From contig JAADJZ010000002.1 of assembly GCA_011032825.1 (NCBI GenBank), forward strand, positions 620,001 to 684,000: a stretch of 64,000 nt of DNA, read 5' to 3'. The stretch is from Massariosphaeria phaeospora. Its lineage: Eukaryota; Ascomycota; Dothideomycetes; Pleosporales. This document shows positions 55,737 through 64,000 of the stretch, piece after piece (within the stretch, counting starts at the first letter, position 1; each line of letters opens with the position of its first letter). A model generated the notes under the pieces. That model was not told where the DNA came from. It worked only from the letters and a program-made list of their open reading frames with translations, and did no database searches. Made by a program: the position numbers and the translations under genes.

Positions 55737-58700
55737 AACGAAAACATAATTACACGTATGTTTAAAAATCGCGCTGTGTTTAAAAACAAACTGCAACAAT
55801 TTTACGCAATTGCCAACAAGCTTACTATTACAAAAAAAACTATTTAATAAATGCGCTAAACTAAGTTAGCTAGAAACTACGCTAACTTGTTTTAGCAGTA
55901 CTTTATCTAGACTAACTAGAACAACAAAGCACTTATGCGCATGTACAAGCAAAGGCTAAAAAATAACGTTAAAGCAAAACTAATGCGCTTTAGAGCAGCT
56001 ACAAACACTTTAAGCAATTTAATTAAAAAATAAATTTGCTTTAACAATAAGTTGTACGAACTCGCAATTAAAATGCAAGCTAAAGCAAAGTTCTACGTAC
56101 TAAAGAGCAACAAAAGTTATATACTTAACACTAGCTAGCGTTAAATACAAACGCAACACCTACGCTTAACAGGCATATACAATTTAGCTTAAAAATATCA
56201 ACTTATACACCTTAACAACTTTAACAAAAGCAAACTAATTAAAAAACAATTAAATTATAGTAAAGAAACAAGAACTTGCTATAATTGTAGCAAACTAGGC
56301 TACATCTCTAGCAACTGTTATTAAAAAAACAAAGTTGTTTAATAGTTAAACGTACTGTCTAATACTACAAGTAGTATTAATAAAAAATAAAAAGTAATTA
56401 CCTTTATAGATGTTAAGAATTAGAAAAAATAGTTACCTAAAAGAGTAGGTTTAGCTAAAGAAAAGTTAATATGCAACGACTTCGAATTAACGAACGAAAA
56501 ATACGAGTTGCTAAACGAACAACTAAAACTACTACAAAAAACAAAGCACAGTAACAATTAGTAGATAAAAAAAAAACGAATACAAAGAATCTATTAATCT
56601 AACACTTTACCTTAAGACAACGTAGCCGATTACAACGAAGTAGTGTAGAAATATCTTAACAAGCCTAACTAATAGCTTACAAAAAAAACAAACAAAAGAT
56701 TTATTAAGCTACGAAAAAAGAAAAACACTCTAAACAAAATATTTTACTTTTGAATCTAAATAAATTAGCTACTAAGAAACACTAGCACGATAAAGTAGCA
56801 AGAAAATCTTGACAATACTTTAAAAGCAATTGCAAAAACGCGAACTCTTACAAACTATAGTACTACTTAGACTACTAAAATCTAAAACACGCAAAAATGT
56901 TATAAACAGTATGCTTTTACAACTACTATTTAACTTATTACTCTAATAAACAAGGCATAAAATAGTTCTTTAAAAAGAAAAGCTAATTCTGCTTTTAGAA
57001 ATAGTTTAAATGCAAAAACAACACTTGCGAATACTATTTATAAAACAAACGCAACATACTATACTTTTTTAACAAAAACAACTTAGTAAAACTACTTGCA
57101 ATGCAAATGCTTATAAACAATAACTGCATTTAAGCTTAGTAGCAAACTTACTTACACTCTAACTGCGCACAGCACTAAGCTTTTAAAAAAGCTAACAAAT
57201 TTAGTACAAAGTTTTTTTTAGGCTAGCAACGCTTAACTCTAGAGTTAAACAAATTAACGTAATTAACTTAGCAAAACAAATTAAGCTCTTAGTAAAGCTT
57301 AACAATTATTTAATAAAAGCTTTAATTAACTTAAAAGCTTAGAATAACTTTGTTTTTACTTAAGCAGTATTTGTAGCTAGTTTATACTTACTAAAAAAAC
57401 AACAGCTTTATTTACTTGCTAGTGCTAACAAATAGCTTATACAAGCGCAACTAGTAGTTATACACAAAATACGTAGTATACTTTTGCACATTAAACAATA
57501 TTAAAAAAAATTAGCTTTTAACGTTTTTAAACTAGCTATTTACAATATTATTTTAAAACTTTTTTAGTTAAAAAAGCACAATTTTTAGATTAACTAGAGA
57601 AAGAATACGCTTTTGCTAGAGTATTGCAAAACTAGCGCTTTTAACACTATGCCTACGCATCGACAAAGTTTAATAGCAAATAAAAAAACAATTAACGTAA
57701 TTGCATCGACAAAGAACAGCTTTAAAAAACAAAAGTTTAACTTAACAAACACTAACTTAAAGCTTTTAAATTAACAAGTTAAAGTAAAAAAAAAAATTAA
57801 CGCACTTTTAAAAATACTCTACAAGTATAAAAAGTTTAAATATTTTTTTTAAAAAGTAGTAGATGCAAAAGCATTACTTAAACACAAATTTTAAAACTAC
57901 AAAATCGTTTTACAAAAAAAAAAGCAACTAACTTTTAACTTAATTTACAAACTATTTAAAAAAAAGTTAAGCATACTTCGCAATTACATTAAAAATAACT
58001 TAAAAAAAGTTACATACAACTATTATAGTTACTTGCAAAATACTAAATTATTTTTGTAATAAAAAAAAACAGCGTACTACGACTATGCGTTAACTATTAA
58101 AAGCTTAACAACATAATAGTTAAAAATTAATACTTTTTACTAAATATTATAGAATTACAAGATTAATTATTTTACGTAAAAGTTTTTACAGCGCTTAACT
58201 TACAAAACAGTTACTACTTTATTAAAATTAAAAAAAAGTAAAAAATAGAAAACAGCGTTTTAAACAAGATACAAATATTATAAATACACTATTATGCTAT
58301 TTAAGTTTACAAATACTTTAGCAACTTTTTAAAAGCTTATTAACAACGTGTTAAAAATGCACTTAAATATCTTTGTTGTTGCTTATTTAAACAACATTTT
58401 TATTTATTTTAAAACTTAAAAGAACTATGTTAAACATGTTAAAATAGTGCTAAAGTGCTTTAACAAGTTTAACTTTTAACTTAAACTAAAAAAGTGCAAA
58501 TTCTACAAGCGCGAAGTTGTATTTTTTAAGTACATAGTAAAAGCGGACGAAGTACGCATAAGCGAAAAAAAAATTAAAGTAGTTTAAAAATAGCTACAAC
58601 TTAAGAACGTTAAGAAAATACAATTTTTTTTAAAGTTTTTGAACTTTAACTAACAGTTTATTAAAGATTACTTAAAAATTGCTATACTTTTAACAAAGCT

Positions 58701-60560
58701 TACGCAAAAAAACACAACTTTTGCATAAAGCAAAAAAGCAAAAAAAGCTTTCTAACAGCTTAAAAACGCAAGTATTAGTTTACTATGCTTTTAGATATTT
58801 TAAGCAAAACAACTTTTACGCTTTAAAACCAACGCGTTAGATTTTGCGCTAGAAAAATGTGCTAGTTAACTGCACAAAGGCAAATAGCACTCTATTGCTT
58901 ACTATTTACGCAAGTTTTTAGAACTTAAAGAACAATACAACGTATACAACAAAAAGCTGCTAGCTATTGTTGCATGCTTATAGTATTAGAAAGTATACGT
59001 AAAAAGTTGCTTAAAACTTACAATATTTACAGATTACAAAAACTTAGTTAATTTTACAACTACTAAAGTACTTAACTAAAAACAACTTTAATAGTTAAAA
59101 ATGCTAGGCTAGTACAAGTTTAAAATTATGTACACACTAAAAAAAAATAACAGCAAAGCCAACGCTTTTAGCTAACAACATAATATTACTAAAACAAAAA
59201 AAATTATTAACACTGCGATACTTAAAGTTAACTAAAATAAATTACTAAAACTAGCGAGAACGCTAAACGTACTTTTAAAAACTACAATTACAGTTTTAAA
59301 AAAATTGCAAAAAGCAATTATACAACAACATTACAATAACCTAGTTTACAGTTACTTTAAAATAACACGAACAATAAAACTTATTAAACAAAACTACAAG
59401 TTTAGCGAAATAAAAAATAAAGTTACTGCAATTGTTAAGAAATGTGTAGATTATTAGAAAAACAAATATAGTACTTATGTACAATACAAAGAAATGCAAG
59501 CTCTAAAGCTACTAAATAAGTTTTAAACTAATATTTTTATAAATTTTGTAATAGAATTGCTTTTGTTAAAAAAATTTGCTATAGAAATAGCTTACAACGC
59601 TATTATAGTAATAGTTAACTAATTTACTAAGTACGCAAAAATAGTACTTTTTAAGAATACGTACACTGCGCAACAACTAGAATTTATTTTTTTAAATTAA
59701 CTTGTCTAATACTATAAAATACTTAAATTAATTATTAATAACAAAGACAAGCTTTTTACATTAAACTATTAAACGACTTTGTTAGCTGCAATTAAAACAA
59801 AACGCAAGCTATTAACAGCGTATTATCGACAAACAAATAAGTAAACAAAAAAAAACAAATTAAACTATAAAAACATATTTAAGAATATACAGCAATAAAC
59901 GACAAACTAATTAAATAAAACTTTTACTAATAGCACAGCTAGCGTATAACAACAACTTGTTTAAGTTTATAAAACAAACACTTTACTACGCAAATTACAA
60001 AAAACACTTAAATTTCTTTTAAAAAACGTTTTTAGGCGTAAAAGCTAAGACTGCTACAAAAGTAGTAAAAGAACTTAAAAAAATACATAAGTTACTACGA
60101 AGTAAACTTAAAATAGCGCAACGCTAAAGCATTTTATATGTTAACTAAAAACAAAAAATAGCACTTTAGCTAAAGAAAAAGAATAGAGTTTATTTTTTTA
60201 CAAAGAATTTGCGTACTATACGACTAAGCAAAAGTCTAGACAACGTTAAAGTTAAACTATTTTTAATATCGAAGCAACGAGGCTTAGTTAATTACAAGCT
60301 AAACCTACTTAAAGATGCAAAAGTTTACTTAGTATTCTACATAGCTTTGTTAAAACTAGCTAACTTACAAACGCTACTCCAGCGAACTTTTCGCTACAAA
60401 ACTAAAAAGAAAAACGAATTTAAAGTTAAGAAAATTATTACACACTAAGTTGTAGACAATTAGAAAAAGTACCTAGTTAAATAGTTAAGCTATCTAAATA
60501 GCGAAGATATATAGAAGCTAGGCACGAACTTTACAAACTACTACTAACTCTTAGCATAGT
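55737..60560 (+). pseudogene. Element C gag-pol remnant with C-terminal chromodomain
   Basis: Continues the gag frame that begins before 42,585. Seen in order: gag (QQYF, ALMRMYKQRLKNNVKAKLM, about 55,880-56,020); a zinc knuckle CYNCSKLGYISSNC (about 56,275-56,320, the His of CCHC now Tyr); reverse transcriptase (TRYKYYKYTIMLFKFTNTLA, then VVAYLNNIFIYFKT, about 58,260-58,420; the YLDD box is YLNN); RNase H (ALDFALEKCAS, IAYYLRKFLELKEQYNVYNK, about 58,830-58,960); integrase (about 59,440-60,060, INNKDKLFTLNY); and a chromodomain around 60,410-60,520 (NEFKVKKIITH, VDN-KKYLVK, LSYLNSEDI). Stops are dense. D-to-N, H-to-Y and W/Q-to-stop changes are what RIP produces. Not functional. Confidence 0.8.
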
Positions 60561-60599
60561 ATTTTTAGCAAGATTGCTAACATTCTAGAATAGCAACTA

Positions 60600-61090
60600 A
60601 TCTACAGTAGCTGCTTTAAAAAAACCTTTGAATTTACCAACGCAATGTTCTGCGCCAACGCTTTCTAAGCTTCAAAAAGCTCTAAATCTTCAACTAACAA
60701 CATTTCTTTATTAAACAAATCCTGCTTCTAACGACGCAGCAATTTCTTTTGTTTTTAAAGCTTTAAAAGCTTTTTACGCGCTTGCTGCGCACGCAACAAT
60801 GCCGCTTTAGCAACATTTTCTTTAACTTTAAAACAAGTTTCTTTCTCGTCTTTAAGTTTCTCTAAACGAAACATTTTTTTATTAATCTTTAAGAAATCTA
60901 GCAAAGGAACATTCTCTAGCTTTTAAAACAATACTCTAAACTAAACATAGTTTTTACATTTTCAATGCAGCGACAATAGCTTGCACAACAACTAACGCTT
61001 TGCGTAGTACAAACAAAACACTATTGCAAAAACGCTAGCGTTATCAATACAATTAGCGAAAAAGCAACGGTATTTAACAAAACAAAAGAA
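60600..61090 (-). pseudogene. Antisense reading frame of element C: Zn2Cys6-like motif plus coiled-coil-like tail
   Basis: Between the chromodomain and the 3' LTR of C, on the strand opposite to pol. A 90-nt block (61,015 to 60,926) has the spacing C-x2-[C]-x6-C-x8-C-x2-[C]-x6-[C], where the bracketed positions are now Tyr, Tyr and Phe. It is followed by KLENVPLLDFLKINKKMF, RLEKLKDEKETCFKVKENVA and KQDLFNKEMLLVEDLELFEA, a charged heptad-like region. Several stops interrupt it. Two of the three Cys changes (TGC/TGT to TAC/TAT) fit RIP. The same motif and order occur in element B on the strand opposite to its own pol. Function unknown; a role in element expression or targeting is speculation. 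Confidence 0.6.
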
Positions 61091-61134
61091 AGTAGCTAAA
61101 CTTATAAAAACATAAGTAGAAAAGAAAAAAATAG

Positions 61135-61563
61135 TGTTACAATCTAGGTTCTACTAAGCGAAGCTACGCTAGTTTATTAAAAAACACTAAGCTTACTAAG
61201 CATCTAAAACCTAAAGACTATGTGTTAGTAGATTACGTAATAGTTTACGAGTTCTAAAGAGTTCTAAGCAACTCTAGAACTCTAGAACTCTAGAACGTCT
61301 AGAATTTCTAAAACAAGCTTAGTATATAGTTAAAACAATAAACTTTTATAGCTTATCGTTTTTAATTTGAATTTTATTAGCTTAATTAGATTTCGATCTA
61401 CTAGTTGAATTTTTACTCTAACTTTAATACTCTTTGCAAAACAAAACTCGCTACTGCTTTAGTGTCAAACGCTTATACTTTCTTTAGTTATTCGAACTTA
61501 CTTATCTTCGAGAACTAACGAAGCTCTAATAAACAACTTTTTTAAGTTCGCTTAGCTTTTACA
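61135..61563 (+). repeat. 3' LTR of element C
   Basis: Begins TGTTACAATCTAGGTTCTAC and ends CTTTTACA. It contains a short tandem of CTCTAGAA (about 61,268-61,305) absent from the 5' LTR. It is preceded by a polypurine tract at 61,118-61,134. Confidence 0.75.
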
Positions 61564-64000
61564 CTTCTACGCTAATTACAAAGCGCAACAAAATACCTAA
61601 CTTAGCTTAGTTTAATAGAACAAAGTTAAACTATAAACAGTTTAAAGTTTAAGTAAAAAACAAAATGCTTAATAACAAAAACTTAATTAAAAACTTATGC
61701 GGTTATATCTACAACTGCTTAACAAAGCAAGTAGCTACTACTAAACTCGCTTAGTATTAGAAATACTATAACGAAATAGCAAAGAAGTTCTAAAAGTACT
61801 TTAACAAGTACTACTAGAACTACATGCGAGCGTAGAAAGCGCTTAACTAACTTTTCGCTCTTAAGCAGAAAAAAACGTTTTTTTAAAAGTACAATAAAGA
61901 ATTTATGCGCTTTGCGTACAACGCAAAAATAACAAGCAACGTAGCTACATTAAAAAACTAGTACAAAGCAAAGCTTCGCGCTAATCTATAGAATAAAATA
62001 GTTAGCGTTATTATTTCTCTAGCATAGCAACTTTAGGACCTAATAGAACGAGTTACTTAAATTAAAAAAACTCTAAACTACGCGAAAGCAAACAACTAGT
62101 AGCAAATAGTACTAAATTAATTAATAAGCAACACAAAAGCTATGAACTAAAAGCTAATAACTAAAGCTACTACCTAAGAAGTTCGCGCAGCTACTAACAA
62201 TAAGTAAAAAAAGCGAGCTAAATAAGCAAACAACGCAGAAATAACGAAATAACAAAAAAATTACCTTTGCTTTCGATGCGGTTTAGCGATTTACATATTT
62301 AATAAATGCGAGCTCGCAGCTCTAAAAAAGCTCGCTACAACTTAAAAAGCAACTTTTAAACTAGTTAAAACAACGGCAAAAGTTAAAGAAGTTTTTAAGT
62401 TTAAAAACTTAGAAAACTAAACACTTCTAACCAAAAGCGCAGTTAAAAGTAGTAGAAAAAAAACACGGTTTCTTTATTAAATAAGTTTCTAAAGTTTCGC
62501 TAGCGCTAGGTAAATAAAAAACTACTTACAGTACATGCAATTATTAATTAATCTATTTTTGCTTTAGTAATGCTCGACTCTAGGTGCACTACCTATAGTT
62601 TTGTTAGCAAAAAGTTTTGTAAAAAAAACTATTTTCTACGTATTTTAGTAAAAGAAAGGCCTATAGTAGGCATTAGCAAATAAGTTGTTAAAGTTACGAA
62701 AGCTACTTAGTTTACAATAAACTTAAACGAGTACAACCAAACAGTTTAAGCATACGTTATAACTAAAAATAACGAATACGATATTATTCTAAAACGCTTA
62801 TAAATAAACGAAAGCTAAGTAACGCTAGCTTTAGCAAAGAAATTAATTTTTATCTATTTAACTAAAACACGCGTGCAAAGCTAGAAAAGAAAAAAGCTTA
62901 AACAAAAGCTTCGGCAATTGTTTACAGCTGCGTTTAGAATAATAATATAGCAGTTTAAAAAAAAGAACTTTAGCGTTAAAATTTTCGCCGCGTTTATAGC
63001 GATTATTTAGAAAGCTTTTTAAACTAAAGTAGTAGTTAACCTACGCCTAACGCTGCTTAACTAGATAAAAAATTAGTATACAACGTTTATATAGTTTAAA
63101 GTTAACAAATTATTTTCTTACCAAAGCATAATAAACTACGGCATTAAACTAATTAAAAAAAACGAAAAGAAAGTAGAAGTTCTATAGAAACTTTTGTATA
63201 ACATGTTTAAAAACAAACTATTAGTCTTGCAAAAGCAGCTTACTGCGTATTTAAATCGCGAGTTTATTAAAGTAAGTTGTTTTTAAGCCGAAGCGCTAGT
63301 GTTGTTTGCAAAAAAATTTAGTAAAAAGCTACGCTTTTGCGTAAACTATTAAGTGCTTAACGCTATTACGAAAAAGAACTAATACTTGCTGCTTTTAATT
63401 TACGAAACTCTAAATTAGATTAGCTAAGCTAAATAGTTTACTAAGCTAAACGTTATCTAGGCTTTTTACAAAGTTCAAATTGCTAAAGAAAACAAGTAAA
63501 AAATAGCTTTCTATACAAAATTTGAATTGTACGAATAAATAGTTTGCTTATTTAGCTTTGCTAACGCTTTAAGTACGTTTTAGCAGTTTATTAACTACAC
63601 TTTGCGTAATTACATTAACGTTAACGCTTTTGCATACTTAAATAATGTACTTATCTACTTTAAAAGTTTTTAAAAAAACTACTAGCAACGTGTTAAAAAA
63701 GTTGTTAACAAGTTAAAAAAAGCAAACTTACAACTTAATATTAAGAAATGCAAGTTTGAAGTAACTAAAACTAAATACTTTAGTTTTATTATCAAAGTAG
63801 GCAAGGAAATTAGCATAGATTTAAAAAAAGTTCGCGCAATGTTTAAATAAAAAGCTTTAGCTTTAGTTAAAAAAGTGCAAAGCTTTGTTAGGTTTGCAAA
63901 CTTTTACTAGCAGTTTATTTGCGCTTTTTCTGCAATTGTTTCTCTACTAACAAAGTTAACAAAAAAAAGCGTTGAATTTTGTTAAAAGCTTAAACAACAA
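61564..64000 (+). mobile_element. A2: second, 5'-truncated copy of element A (continues past the window)
   Basis: Homologous to 43,416-45,855 of element A, in the same orientation: gag, zinc knuckle, protease and RT up to the palm. The LTR and leader of A (42,586-43,415) are missing; the copy starts directly after the ACA end of the 3' LTR of C. It has more G-to-A and C-to-T changes than A, so it is older or was mutated more often. All frames are closed by stops. Confidence 0.88.

Larger units (their letters stand above)
41850..61563 (+). mobile_element. Element C: Ty3/gypsy chromovirus, oldest layer, interrupted by A
   Basis: Starts with an LTR (TGTTACGAT.., 41,850-42,319) and ends with a related LTR (TGTTACAAT.., 61,135-61,563) preceded by a purine-rich tract (GAAAAGAAAAAAATAG). 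Its gag is split: IKKIAFK..LYLKKYLNSNN before 42,585 continues as NENIITRMFKNRAVF after 55,737, with A and its ATAAC duplication in between. Without A and the duplication C is about 6.56 kb. Pol follows on the plus strand (RT, RNase H, integrase, chromodomain). It is the most heavily RIP-mutated of the three elements. The two LTRs differ in length (470 and 429 bp) and in the middle of U3, and no duplication flanks them. Confidence 0.8.

Noticed and set aside
60209..60448. 79-codon open frame as an independent small gene
   Set aside because: It is the integrase C-terminus leading into the chromodomain of element C.
32598..64000. Mitochondrial or plasmid DNA integrated in the genome
   Set aside because: The AT-richness is explained by RIP of recognisable transposons; TAG and TAA replace Gln/Trp codons and no mitochondrial gene or tRNA was seen.

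Overview
The window is nuclear DNA of a filamentous ascomycete. Introns are short (about 45-60 nt, one of 91) with GT..AG ends and CTAAC/CTGAC-like branch points, and several genes belong to families typical of Pezizomycotina (fungal opsin, CarRA-type bifunctional enzyme, DUF3176 membrane protein, AIM9-like kinase). The second half carries the signature of repeat-induced point mutation (RIP). Dothideomycetes is the most likely class, but this is inference.

Bases 1-32,501 are gene-bearing. The left end holds the 3' exon of an annexin gene. Next comes a compact carotenoid/retinal cluster: a microbial-type rhodopsin (carO, minus), a retinal-forming carotenoid oxygenase (carX, minus), a divergent promoter, phytoene synthase/lycopene cyclase (carRA, plus) and phytoene desaturase (carB, plus). 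CarRA makes phytoene, CarB desaturates it, the cyclase domain of CarRA closes the ring, CarX cleaves the product to retinal, and retinal is the chromophore of CarO, whose proton-pump residues are all present. Further right lie a GNAT acetyltransferase, an unknown protein, a RING protein, a secreted protein, an APH/AIM9-like kinase with an apparent frameshift, an alpha/beta hydrolase, two neighbouring RGG-repeat proteins with similarly placed TATA boxes, a DUF3176 membrane protein, a six-exon pfkB kinase, a 272-bp MITE, an unknown Ser/Thr/Pro-rich protein and an amidohydrolase.

From 32,598 to the window end there is no intact gene. The border is the terminal inverted repeat (TIR) of a Fot1/pogo-like DNA transposon (Y, 32,598-36,604), and everything beyond is AT-rich, full of TAG/TAA stops, with CpG kept but CpA largely turned to TpA. 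I resolved Y with a younger relative (X1) nested in it, a second full-length relative (X2), a MULE transposase relic, a truncated third relative (X3), and then a stack of LTR retrotransposons. Element B (47,448-54,624, 5-bp duplication CTATG) lies inside element A (42,586-55,731, duplication ATAAC), which lies inside the gag gene of element C (41,850-61,563). A further partial copy of A (A2) runs off the right edge. A, B and C are all Ty3/gypsy chromoviruses with C-terminal chromodomains. RIP load rises from B to A to C, matching the nesting order.

The most unusual signal is a convergent antisense reading frame between pol and the 3' LTR of both B and C. It encodes a Zn2Cys6-like cysteine motif with identical spacing in the two elements, followed by a charged, coiled-coil-like tail. 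No tRNA, rRNA or CRISPR array was recognised.
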